5,544 nt of DNA from Ktedonobacterales bacterium (GTDB taxonomy: Bacteria > Chloroflexota > Ktedonobacteria > Ktedonobacterales > JADMIN01). Where the stretch lies: contig JADMIN010000218.1 in the NCBI GenBank assembly GCA_015478575.1, forward strand, positions 1 to 5,544. The letters are read 5' to 3'. The notes below the pieces were generated by a model. The model ran no database searches. It had not been told where the DNA came from and saw nothing but the letters and a program-made list of their open reading frames with translations. The translations under genes were made by a program, and so were the position numbers. Position 1 is the stretch's first letter; every line of letters starts with the position of its first letter. This document shows, in pieces, positions 1 to 5,544 of this stretch.

Positions 1-19
1 CTCCTTTAATCTATTTTGC

Positions 20-44
20 CCCCAAAGCTGTCTTGACTTTGGGG
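20..44. repeat. Perfect 8-bp inverted repeat overlapping a -35 box
   Basis: CCCCAAAG at 20-27 and CTTTGGGG at 37-44 are perfect complements separated by nine bases. The right arm overlaps the TTGACT -35 candidate at 33-38, so this could be an operator. It could also be a processing stem or the stem of a terminator for something left of the window. No T-run follows on either strand, which argues against a normal intrinsic terminator. Confidence 0.45.
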
Positions 45-61
45 TACACTTCAGATACTAT
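33..61 (+). promoter_or_regulatory. Sigma-70-like promoter P1
   Basis: TTGACT (33-38) and TACTAT (56-61) are separated by exactly 17 bases, so both boxes are close to the housekeeping consensus at ideal spacing. It points toward the tRNA-Cys gene, though about 330 bases upstream of it. The inverted repeat at 20-44 overlaps its -35. Confidence 0.45.
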
Positions 62-163
62 CTCCTTCTGGGTCCTTGTCGTTGCTTGATACGGCGTGGC
101 CACCAGGGGAACAGCGTGGCCGAGCGGACCAGATCGGGCCGGGCCTGCAGGGCGACGCAGCGC

Positions 164-191
164 TCGACATCTGCTGCTGTAGTACTATACT
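164..191 (+). promoter_or_regulatory. Sigma-70-like promoter P2
   Basis: TCGACA (164-169) matches five of six bases of the -35 consensus, and TATACT (186-191) five of six of the -10, with a 16-base spacer. It would start a transcript near 198 that reads through to the tRNA-Cys gene. It is the best -10 in the left flank. Confidence 0.45.
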
Positions 192-261
192 CGGGACCTA
201 TGCGAAACGCCGGGTTTGGCCTTCGCGGCTCGGCTCCGAACTCTTGACTTTACCGTTTCTC

Positions 262-291
262 TTGACGACCCCTAGAAGGATGTTGTAGGGT
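262..291 (+). promoter_or_regulatory. Possible proximal promoter P3 for tRNA-Cys
   Basis: TTGACG (262-267) is a good -35. An 18-base spacer leads to TAGGGT (286-291), which is a weak -10. The nearby TTGACT at 244-249 has no plausible -10 at normal spacing. A transcript from here would carry a leader of about 100 bases that begins around the hairpin 287-307. The same TAGGGT word sits 18 bases after TTGTGG ahead of the kinase gene, which slightly supports it. Confidence 0.3.
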
Positions 292-307
292 GCAGTACCC
301 GCACCCT
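287..307 (+). repeat. Perfect 7-bp hairpin upstream of tRNA-Cys
   Basis: AGGGTGC (287-293) and GCACCCT (301-307) pair perfectly around a 7-base loop. A second, weaker stem follows (GCCCTA 309-314 with TAGGGC 327-332). No T-run follows, so this is not an intrinsic terminator. It may be a leader or processing structure, or chance in GC-rich DNA. Confidence 0.35.
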
Positions 308-397
308 TGCCCTATACCACCCGAGTTAGGGCAAAGGTTTCGGCAGGAAATCAACCCGGTGTTCGGAGCGCAAAGGCCGATTTTTCCCTGTTTTCGC

Positions 398-472
398 GGC
401 GACGTGGCCAAGTGGTTAAGGCGAGGGTCTGCAAAACCCTTATCGGCGGTTCGAATCCGCCCGTCGCCTCCA
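398..472 (+). tRNA. tRNA-Cys (anticodon GCA), CCA encoded
   Basis: All cloverleaf arms are visible. The acceptor stem GGCGACG (398-404) pairs perfectly with CGTCGCC (462-468). The D arm contains GGCCAAGTGGTTAAGGC. The anticodon stem AGGGT/ACCCT encloses CTGCAAA, with GCA at 431-433. There is a short 4-base variable loop, and the T arm GGCGG-TTCGAAT-CCGCC is perfect. The discriminator base is T at 469, the known identity base for cysteinyl-tRNA synthetase. CCA is encoded at 470-472, so the end need not be added after transcription. The gene stands alone with no other tRNA beside it, and has its own terminator 28 bases downstream. No mismatch or inserted base suggests decay. Confidence 0.97.
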
Positions 473-500
473 GAGAACAACACACGACAGCGCATCCGTT

Positions 501-531
501 CCGCCCTCTGGCCAGGGGGCGGTTCTCTTTT
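501..531 (+). terminator. Intrinsic terminator of the tRNA-Cys transcript
   Basis: The sequence 501-522 folds into a nine-pair, GC-rich stem with one T-G wobble, closed by a GGCC tetraloop (510-513). It is followed directly by TTCTCTTTT (523-531). GAGAAC at 473-478 is also complementary to GTTCTC at 522-527, so a larger alternative fold is possible. Position and form fit termination of the tRNA transcript. Confidence 0.85.
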
Positions 532-722
532 CCAGCCGCCGCTTAGCCGCGAGCGCACACCTCTCTCAACGCTCAGCTCCTCCCGCGTCTGACACGACGC
601 CACCCGCTACTCGCCGCGGGCCTTGTGTGAGCCTCACCCCCATCTCTCCGCTGAGCATGCGGTAAACGTTCCGCTGCCCATTCGTCTACACCTCTGCGTT
701 TCCTTCCAAAGGAGCGGTGGGT

Positions 723-896
723 ATGGCGACGAGCTCGAGGAGGCCCAGCAGGCTATCAGCGACCACGGCTGGCGCTTGCTGCTGGTGACGGACATCGGCA
801 TCCTGGTCGCCGTGGTGCGCGCTGTCGCTGGCGCTCGCCGCGCGAGTAGCCCTGGGGGTCGGCCTGGGCAAGGCGCTGCGCGTCGGTGAAGATTGA
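723..896 (+). pseudogene. Frame-broken small membrane-protein gene (about 57 codons)
   Basis: A strong ribosome binding site, AAAGGAG (708-714), sits 8 bases before ATG 723. The opening codons mostly end in G or C and read MATSSRRPSRLSATTAG, but the frame meets TGA at 786-788. From about 764 the G/C-ending codon pattern moves to the next frame, which reads WRLLLVTDIGILVAVV, a membrane-like stretch. From about 819-828 it returns to the original frame, which reads LALAARVALGVGLGKALR and ends at TGA 894-896. A one-base loss near 765-772 and a one-base gain near 820-830 would join these into one small protein with a basic start and one or two hydrophobic segments. I do not recognise the family. 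It is either a decayed gene or two assembly errors. A chance pattern remains possible. Confidence 0.5.
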
Positions 897-976
897 TGCC
901 GCCAGCATCCCGCATCCAGGGGCGATAGCGCGCCGCGCGGCTTCGCGACGTGGCGCGGCTGCCCTTCCCTGGCGCT

Positions 977-1005
977 ACAGAGCCTCCGGAGCGACAGAGC
1001 CTCCG
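977..1005. repeat. Two tandem copies of a 12-bp word, 17-bp period
   Basis: ACAGAGCCTCCG occurs at 977-988 and again at 994-1005, with the bases between and after also similar (gagcg, then agcgg). It lies about 90 bases before the methyltransferase start. It could be a paired regulator-binding site or a small replication-slippage duplication. A perfect -35 word TTGACA follows at 1016-1021, but I see no -10 at normal distance. Confidence 0.4.
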
Positions 1006-1091
1006 AGCGGCAGGCTTGACACGGCTGCTACGCTAGCACCAGCGGCTAGGCCGCACACCTACCCGATGCCCTTTCAGGAAGGAGCCGTGAG

Positions 1092-1994
1092 ATGCGTTGG
1101 TTTGGCTGGTTCCGCCACCGGGCTGGCGGTACAGACAGAGAGGGCACCGCCCCATCCCGGCGTTTTGTCTTCGTTCGGGGACGGCGCTACGTCGCTGACG
1201 CGCCCTATATGCTGCCCAAGGATGAGGCCGAGATCAACCGGCTCGACTTCCAGCACTTTCTGTTGCGCTCCGCGCTGCGCGGGAACTTCGCCGCACCCAT
1301 CGACCAGCCCAGAGATATCCTGGATGTCGGCTGCGGGACGGGCCGCTGGCCGCTGGAGATGGCGGCGCTTTTCCCAGGAGCCAATGTCATCGGTCTCGAT
1401 ATCGTGCCACCGCCCGTGGATGCGGGCGAGCGGGTTGATACGCGCCCAGAGAACTATGTCTTTGTTCAGGGCAATGTCCTCGAAGGCTTGCCTTTCCCTG
1501 ACGCGACATTCGACTTCGTGCATCAACGCTTGCTCATTGGGGCGATCCCCGCGCAGCGGTGGCCGGGGGTGGTGCGCGAATTGGTGCGGGTCACGCGGCA
1601 AGGTGGATGGGTCGAGTTGATCGAGCCTGCTCCAGTGCCGGGGAACGCACCCGGCCTAGCAACCCTAAGCCGGTGGATGGCAGAGTTGACCCAGCGGCGT
1701 GGCATTGACATGCGACTGAGTCACGAGATCGGCGCGGCGCTTCAGGCAGCGGGCCTGCGCGCTGTCGTACAGCGTGACTACAATCTGCCGATTGGCCGGT
1801 ATGGCGGGCGCATTGGCCAGATGGCTGAAGCGAATTATCTCTCGCTCCTGACGAGCATGTCATCCCTCATGGTGCCACAAGGCATCACGACCGCCGAGAC
1901 CTTCGCTGAGACGATGCGGCGCGCACGGGAGGAACTGGCGCGCGGTCGCCATATCTTGCCCTACTATTTGGCCTATGGCCAGCGTGTGGTTTAG
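1092..1994 (+). CDS. Class I SAM-dependent methyltransferase
   Basis: This 300-residue protein is predicted to transfer a methyl group from S-adenosylmethionine to an unknown acceptor in the cytoplasm. The Rossmann-fold hallmark ILDVGCGTG is at residues 76-84 (motif I, SAM binding). GLDI at 101-104 supplies the acidic residue that usually binds the ribose hydroxyls, and residues 126-147 (QGNVLEGLPFPDATFDFVHQ) form the region after motif II with the typical FDFV strand. VRVTRQGGWVELIEP (165-179) is the later beta-strand region. There is no signal peptide or membrane segment. The length suits a Methyltransf_25-type domain plus a C-terminal cap of about 110 residues, which may choose the substrate. 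ATG 1092 is preceded by AAGGAG at 1079-1084. The gene stands apart from its neighbours (195 bp and 114 bp gaps), so it is probably transcribed alone. The family call is firm; the substrate is unknown. Confidence 0.93.
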   Translation: MRWFGWFRHRAGGTDREGTAPSRRFVFVRGRRYVADAPYMLPKDEAEINRLDFQHFLLRSALRGNFAAPIDQPRDILDVGCGTGRWPLEMAALFPGANVIGLDIVPPPVDAGERVDTRPENYVFVQGNVLEGLPFPDATFDFVHQRLLIGAIPAQRWPGVVRELVRVTRQGGWVELIEPAPVPGNAPGLATLSRWMAELTQRRGIDMRLSHEIGAALQAAGLRAVVQRDYNLPIGRYGGRIGQMAEANYLSLLTSMSSLMVPQGITTAETFAETMRRAREELARGRHILPYYLAYGQRVV

Positions 1995-2039
1995 TCCACG
2001 CTTCCCCCCATCTGGCACGGCGCGCGTGATACACTCTCC

Positions 2040-2059
2040 TTGTGGCCTGCCCGCCACAA
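2040..2059. repeat. Perfect 7-bp inverted repeat, candidate operator of the kinase operon
   Basis: TTGTGGC (2040-2046) and GCCACAA (2053-2059) are perfect complements around a 6-base centre, 50 bases before the kinase start. An extended -10-like word, TGATACACT (2027-2035), lies just before it. An alternative pair, TTGTGG with TAGGGT (2064-2069) at 18 bases, overlaps it. HipA-type genes are often controlled by repressors that bind such palindromes, but no hipB-like gene is visible in this window. No T-run follows, so a terminator for the methyltransferase is unlikely. Confidence 0.4.
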
Positions 2060-2108
2060 CGGCTAGGGTAGCGCACGGAAGCGAGCGAGAGGGGCGGGAG
2101 AGAGGGAC

Positions 2109-2891
2109 ATGCCGCGAACGGTGAGCGTGACACGCTACGTTGAGCCACTGCGCGAAGGTGGATCGCTACCGGCCATTATCGAAGCCGATGATGATGGCCT
2201 CTACGTCCTCAAGTTTCGTGGCGCGGGGCAAGGGTCACGCGCGCTCATCGCCGAGCTGGTGGCCGGCGAGATTGGCCGCGCGCTGGGGCTACTCGTCCCT
2301 GAAATCGTCTTCGCTGAGTTTGATGTCGCCCTCGGACGCACCGAGCGCGACCCTGAGATCCAGGCGCTGCTCAAGGCGAGCGGCGGCCTCAATCTCGCGC
2401 TCGATTATCTGCCGGGCGCGCTTGCCTTCGATCCCCTGGCCACCACGTCTTTTGATCCGCTGCTCGCGTCGCGCATCGTCTGGTTCGATGCCTACGTCAC
2501 GAATGTGGATCGCACGATCCGCAACACCAACCTGCTCGTCTGGCATAAGCATCTCTGGTTGATTGACCATGGTGCGGCGCTCTACTTCCATCATGCTTGG
2601 GGGGAGGCGGCGCAACGCAGCCGCGCCCCCTTCGCGCTGGCCCGCGAGCACGTCCTGCTGCCCTATGCTACCCAGTTGGATGAGGCGGATGCCCTCTCGC
2701 GCGCGCGGATCACCCCCAGCCTGCTGCGCGCCATCGTAGAACAAGTGCCCGCCATGTGGCTCATCCCCAGCGCGGAGTTTGCGACAGCGGAGGCGCAATG
2801 CGCGGCGTATGCTACCTATCTCAGCGAGCGCCTAGAGGCCTCGCGCGTGTTTGTGGAGGGGGCCAAGCATGCCCGCGCCGCACTCGTTTGA
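2109..2891 (+). CDS. HipA-like protein kinase (HipA_2 type)
   Basis: This 260-residue protein resembles the compact HipA-like kinases that accompany DUF3037 proteins. Kinase landmarks are visible in order: YVLKF with the candidate ATP-binding lysine K35, a following helix with E49, the catalytic-loop equivalent NVDRTIRN (132-139) with D134 as candidate base and N139 as metal ligand, and LIDHG (151-155) with D153 in the place of the DFG aspartate. These look intact, so it should be an active kinase. It lacks the longer N-terminal part of classical HipA (usually about 440 residues), and no HipB antitoxin gene precedes it here. The start ATG 2109 follows a purine-rich GGAG/AGAGGG stretch. Its last 23 bases overlap the DUF3037 gene, implying coupled translation. 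Whether it acts as a toxin, and what it phosphorylates, cannot be told. The family call is from recalled motifs, without a search. Confidence 0.85.
   Translation: MPRTVSVTRYVEPLREGGSLPAIIEADDDGLYVLKFRGAGQGSRALIAELVAGEIGRALGLLVPEIVFAEFDVALGRTERDPEIQALLKASGGLNLALDYLPGALAFDPLATTSFDPLLASRIVWFDAYVTNVDRTIRNTNLLVWHKHLWLIDHGAALYFHHAWGEAAQRSRAPFALAREHVLLPYATQLDEADALSRARITPSLLRAIVEQVPAMWLIPSAEFATAEAQCAAYATYLSERLEASRVFVEGAKHARAALV
2855..2859 (+). promoter_or_regulatory. Ribosome binding site deciding the DUF3037 start
   Basis: GGAGG (2855-2859) inside the end of the kinase gene lies 9 bases before ATG 2869. This favours ATG 2869 over the in-frame TTG at 2851, which has no such site and would add six residues outside the conserved domain. 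Confidence 0.6.
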
Positions 2892-3381
2892 GTATGCGCT
2901 CATCCGCGTGGTGCCGTACGTCGAGCGCGGCGAATACATTAACGCGGGCGCGATTCTCTACTGCCGGGCACTGGGCGTGCTCGAAGCGCGTATCGAACTC
3001 GATCACCAGCGGCTCCACGCGCTGGCGCCCGCTTGCGACAGCGACGAAATCGCCTGCCACCTGGCGCTGATTCCCCGCATCTGCGCCGGGGGCATGGCGG
3101 CGGGCACACTCGGCACCCTCTCACAGGGAGAGCGCTTCCATTGGCTCGTCGCGCCACGCAGCACCGTCATTCAGACCTCGCCCGCGCATGCGGGCCGCTG
3201 TGATGACCCCGCCAGTGCGCTAGAGAACCTCTTGGCTCGCGCGGTGCGTCTGCCCGTGCCCCTTCCCGGAGGCGCCCCGGCCGGTGATAGCCCGACCGTC
3301 ATGGCAGAGCGGGCCGTTTCCTCTCATGAAACAGAAGGCTATCAGCTAGCAACGCGCGGCGCCGACGTGGGAAAGAGGTGA
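2869..3381 (+). CDS. DUF3037 family protein
   Basis: This 170-residue protein has the family's conserved blocks: the opening FEYALIRVVPYVERGEYINAG (7-27, with the charged ERGE and N25), an arginine/glutamate strand LEARIELD (38-45), and the signature ERFHWLVAPRSTVIQ (88-102) followed by SPAHAGRCDDP (104-114). DUF3037 has no known biochemical role. It is recurrently encoded directly beside HipA-like kinases, so partner, substrate or regulator of that kinase is a fair inference. The domain usually takes about 120 residues. Here a proline/glycine/charge-rich tail of about 45 residues (from about 128) is added and looks disordered. There is no signal peptide or membrane segment. The gene overlaps the kinase by 23 bases, and its stop lies 2 bases before the polymerase ATG, placing it in the middle of an apparent three-gene operon. 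Confidence 0.88.
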   Translation: MPAPHSFEYALIRVVPYVERGEYINAGAILYCRALGVLEARIELDHQRLHALAPACDSDEIACHLALIPRICAGGMAAGTLGTLSQGERFHWLVAPRSTVIQTSPAHAGRCDDPASALENLLARAVRLPVPLPGGAPAGDSPTVMAERAVSSHETEGYQLATRGADVGKR

Positions 3382-3383
3382 AG

Positions 3384-5544
3384 ATGGAGCGCGGAGCGAC
3401 AGCGCACGCGGCAGTGAGCGCGCGCGACGAGGATGAATGGCTCTGGGGCTGGGATGCTACTCCTGGCATCGTCTCCGTCTGGGCGAATGAGGATGGCCAC
3501 GCGCTCGTCTGGCGGCGTGAGCCGGGAACGCTCCAGCTCCTCCGCGAAGAGGAGTGTTTCCGGCCGTGGCTACTGCTCGCCTCGCTGCGTGACGTGGCCC
3601 ATCTGGGGGAGCGCCTGCGCCCAGCGGATGGGTCCGCCCCCGCTGATCCGTCCATCATCACCTACCGCGAGTTGGCGGGGCCAGGCCACCTGCGCTACCT
3701 CGTCTCCGCGGCGCGCGAGCGCCCGCTGGTGGGCGCGGTGCTGGCCGGTGCCTCAGCGCGTCTGGGCAAGCCGATCGCGCGGCTGGGCGAGTTGGATGCC
3801 GATGACGCGCTTCGCCTGTCACCAGAGGAACAGTACCTCGTTGCCACTGGCCGCACGTACTTCCGCGGCCTGGCTTTCGACGACCTGCACCGTCTGCAAT
3901 TCGATCTGGAGACGACTGGGCTGGATCCCGCCCATGACCGCATCTTCTTGGTAGCCGTGCGCGACAGCCGCGGCTTGGAGCGCGTGCTGGAAGTCCCAGG
4001 CGGTGGGCCTCTGACCGCCGCGCGCGAAGCGGACCTCATCCGCCAACTCACGGCGCTCATCCGCGAGACCGATCCTGATGTCATCGAGAACCACAACCTG
4101 CATGGCTTTGACCTGCCGTTCCTCGTGCGACGGGCCAGCACGCTGGGCACCGCGCTGGCGCTGGGGCGGCCTGGCGCGCCCGCCCAGCCACGTGAGCGCC
4201 CCTCCTCACGTGGCTACGGCCCCTGGCGGCTGGCGACAGAGGAGTCGGGGACGGCGGAGCACGGCCAGAGCGATGATGGCGTTCGCAAGCGCGCCGTGCG
4301 CTATCTGGTGGCGGGCCGCGAGCTGATTGACACGCTGGATGCCGTGCGGCGCTACGATTTCGCCGCGCGCGACCTGCCCGGCCACGGCCTGAAGGCGGTC
4401 GCGCGCCACTTCGGCCTCGCCCCAGCCGACCGCGAGTACGTCGAAGGGGCACGGATCTATGAGACATGGCGGGCCGACCCCGATCGCGTGCGGCACTATG
4501 CGCTCGATGACGTGCGCGAGGTAGATGGGGTGGCGCGGCTGCTCGGTGGCGCCGCCTTCGCGCTGGCGCGCATGGCACCACGCCGCTACGAGCGCTTGGC
4601 CGACGCCGGCCCCGCGACTGGCGTGCTCGATCCACTGATCGTGCGCGCGTACCTTCGGGCGGGCGAGGCGCTCCCTGGCTACGCCGCCAGCGACGGCACT
4701 CCACATAGTGGCGCCGCACTCTATCTCTTCGCCGCGGGCGTGGCTCAGCGCGTCGTCAAGGCGGATGTCTCCAGCCTGTACCCCTCACTGATGCGGCAAT
4801 ATCGCATCAGCCCGCGCACCGACCATCTAGGCGCGCTGCTGGCGCTGGTAGATCGCCTGGTGGAGCAGCGGCTGGCGGCGAAAGCGCGTGCGCGGCGCGC
4901 GCCGCCCAACTCAGCGGCGCGCCATACCGACGAGGCGCTCTCCGCCGCGATGAAGATCCTGGTGAACTCGGCTTATGGCTACCTGGGCGCCGTGGGGCTG
5001 ACACGCTTGGCCGACGTACACGCCGCGAATGAGGTCACCCGTCGCGGACGCGAGGTGCTGGGGCTGATGTGCCGCGAACTGGCCGCTCGCGGCGCCATCC
5101 TGTTGGAAGCTGATACCGATGGTGTCTATTTCGCCGTCCCGCGGACTTGGGGCGAGACGGAGGAGCGTGCGCTGGTGGCCGAGGTGGCCGCGCTGCTGCC
5201 ACCGCTGGTGCGGCTGGAGTACGAGGGACGGTATGCCGCGATGCTCTCGCACGAGCCAAAGAACTACGCGCTACTGCACGACGATGGCGAACTGCTGCTG
5301 CGCGGCGTGGCGTTCCGCTCCAGTCGGGCGGAGCCTTTCGGCGAGACCTTCCTGCGGCAAGCGACGGCGCGGCTGCTCGTGGGCGACATCCCAGGCGTGC
5401 GGGCCGCCTATGTGGACATGACGGAGGCGCTGCGGCGGCGCGAACTGCCCACGGCGCAACTCGCCGCGCGCGTGCGGCTCACGAAGACGCCGCGGCGCTA
5501 TCTCGCCACCCGCGCCACCCGCCGTGAGCTGCCCTATGAGGCGC
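3384..5544 (+). CDS. Family B DNA polymerase with 3'-5' exonuclease (cut by window end)
   Basis: 720 residues are present and the frame is still open at the right edge, so the thumb end is missing. Exonuclease motifs are intact: Exo I FDLETTG (173-179, D174/E176), Exo II NLHGFD (238-243, D243) and Exo III YALDD (372-376, Y372/D376), so proofreading is expected. Polymerase motif A is DVSSLYPS (461-468, D461), motif B KILVNSAYG (524-532, K524), and motif C DTDG (577-580, D577/D579). KNY at 626-628 matches the KxY element that contacts DNA. Motif C has glycine where most family B enzymes have serine; both metal-binding aspartates remain. A low-complexity stretch (about 258-300) lies between Exo II and Exo III. 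The N-terminal 170 residues are less conserved. ATG 3384 follows AGAGGTGA, which overlaps the DUF3037 stop, so translation is probably coupled. It resembles unusual bacterial family B enzymes more than E. coli Pol II, and is probably an accessory rather than the main replicase. Confidence 0.92.
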   Translation, partial: MERGATAHAAVSARDEDEWLWGWDATPGIVSVWANEDGHALVWRREPGTLQLLREEECFRPWLLLASLRDVAHLGERLRPADGSAPADPSIITYRELAGPGHLRYLVSAARERPLVGAVLAGASARLGKPIARLGELDADDALRLSPEEQYLVATGRTYFRGLAFDDLHRLQFDLETTGLDPAHDRIFLVAVRDSRGLERVLEVPGGGPLTAAREADLIRQLTALIRETDPDVIENHNLHGFDLPFLVRRASTLGTALALGRPGAPAQPRERPSSRGYGPWRLATEESGTAEHGQSDDGVRKRAVRYLVAGRELIDTLDAVRRYDFAARDLPGHGLKAVARHFGLAPADREYVEGARIYETWRADPDRVRHYALDDVREVDGVARLLGGAAFALARMAPRRYERLADAGPATGVLDPLIVRAYLRAGEALPGYAASDGTPHSGAALYLFAAGVAQRVVKADVSSLYPSLMRQYRISPRTDHLGALLALVDRLVEQRLAAKARARRAPPNSAARHTDEALSAAMKILVNSAYGYLGAVGLTRLADVHAANEVTRRGREVLGLMCRELAARGAILLEADTDGVYFAVPRTWGETEERALVAEVAALLPPLVRLEYEGRYAAMLSHEPKNYALLHDDGELLLRGVAFRSSRAEPFGETFLRQATARLLVGDIPGVRAAYVDMTEALRRRELPTAQLAARVRLTKTPRRYLATRATRRELPYEA

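Larger units (their letters stand above)
1..397. other. Gene-free left flank with stacked promoter-like signals
   Basis: I find no protein gene here that I can support. One plus-strand reading frame (76-288) is open but starts at TTG without a ribosome binding site and ends inside the promoter region. The stretch instead holds three -35/-10 pairs on the plus strand, a perfect 8-bp inverted repeat (20-27/37-44) and a perfect 7-bp hairpin (287-293/301-307), all upstream of the tRNA gene. The 10-mer TCTTGACTTT occurs twice (31-40 and 242-251), and TCTTGAC occurs a third time at 260-266. This is the look of a stable-RNA control region. The first seven bases, CTCCTTT, match the 3' tail of bacterial 16S rRNA, but that is too short to call a gene. 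Confidence 0.5.

Noticed and set aside
112..170. tRNA-like D-arm sequence GCGTGGCCGAGCGG, possible tRNA pseudogene
   Set aside because: No matching acceptor stem, anticodon arm or TTCGAAT-type T loop can be folded around it. GCGTGGCC also occurs 20 bases earlier (94-101), so it is a short repeat.
76..288. Open plus-strand frame of 70 codons upstream of the tRNA
   Set aside because: It starts at TTG with no ribosome binding site, shows no recognisable domain, loses G/C third-position bias in its second half and runs through promoter-like signals.
250..603. Minus-strand frame of 117 codons covering the tRNA
   Set aside because: It crosses the tRNA gene and its terminator, and the product has no recognisable features.
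623..889. 88-codon plus frame starting at TTG, as a single gene
   Set aside because: Only about 764-820 of it carries coding-like codon bias. The upstream part lacks a ribosome binding site and the end reads as Gly/Arg/Pro filler. It is better explained as the middle piece of the frame-broken gene at 723-896.
886..1620. 244-codon plus frame overlapping the methyltransferase
   Set aside because: It is a shadow in another frame: it contains no family motifs, while the frame at 1092-1994 has the complete methyltransferase fold.
4081..4719. Long minus-strand frame of 212 codons inside the polymerase
   Set aside because: It is an arginine-rich product typical of the antisense of a GC-rich gene; the plus strand carries intact exonuclease and polymerase motifs here.
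1..5544. CRISPR array, insertion sequence or attachment site
   Set aside because: I saw no regularly spaced repeats, transposase motif, terminal inverted repeat pair, or duplicated tRNA 3' end within the window.

Overview
This high-GC window has a stable-RNA region on the left and a plus-strand protein-coding run on the right. Nothing convincing is coded on the minus strand. Most third codon positions are G or C. The protein set (a class I methyltransferase, a HipA-like kinase paired with a DUF3037 protein, and an unusual bacterial family B DNA polymerase) together with the spacing style suggests a free-living high-GC bacterium. My best guess is Chloroflexota, perhaps Ktedonobacteria or a relative. 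That placement is inference from remembered protein style, not proof.

Layout. Positions 1-397 hold no supportable protein gene, but they carry three promoter-like -35/-10 pairs and two perfect hairpins. A tRNA-Cys(GCA) with an encoded CCA end lies at 398-472, followed by a clear intrinsic terminator at 501-531. Positions 532-722 show nothing I can name. At 723-896 there is what looks like a small membrane-protein gene broken by two compensating single-base frame changes. Positions 897-1091 are non-coding and carry a short tandem repeat. A complete SAM-dependent methyltransferase gene follows at 1092-1994.

After a 114-bp gap with a perfect inverted repeat, three genes form a tight apparent operon: a HipA-like kinase (2109-2891), a DUF3037 protein overlapping it by 23 bases (2869-3381), and a family B DNA polymerase with a proofreading exonuclease that starts 2 bases later (3384) and runs off the right edge. 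HipA-like kinase plus DUF3037 is a recurrent pair of unknown function. A replicative-type polymerase as the third gene, so tightly spaced, is the most interesting association in the window. The polymerase itself has DTDG instead of the usual DTDS in its catalytic motif C.

How the genes may work together is inference. Kinase and DUF3037 are probably co-translated partners, and the polymerase is likely expressed with them. No substrate or pathway can be read from the sequence.
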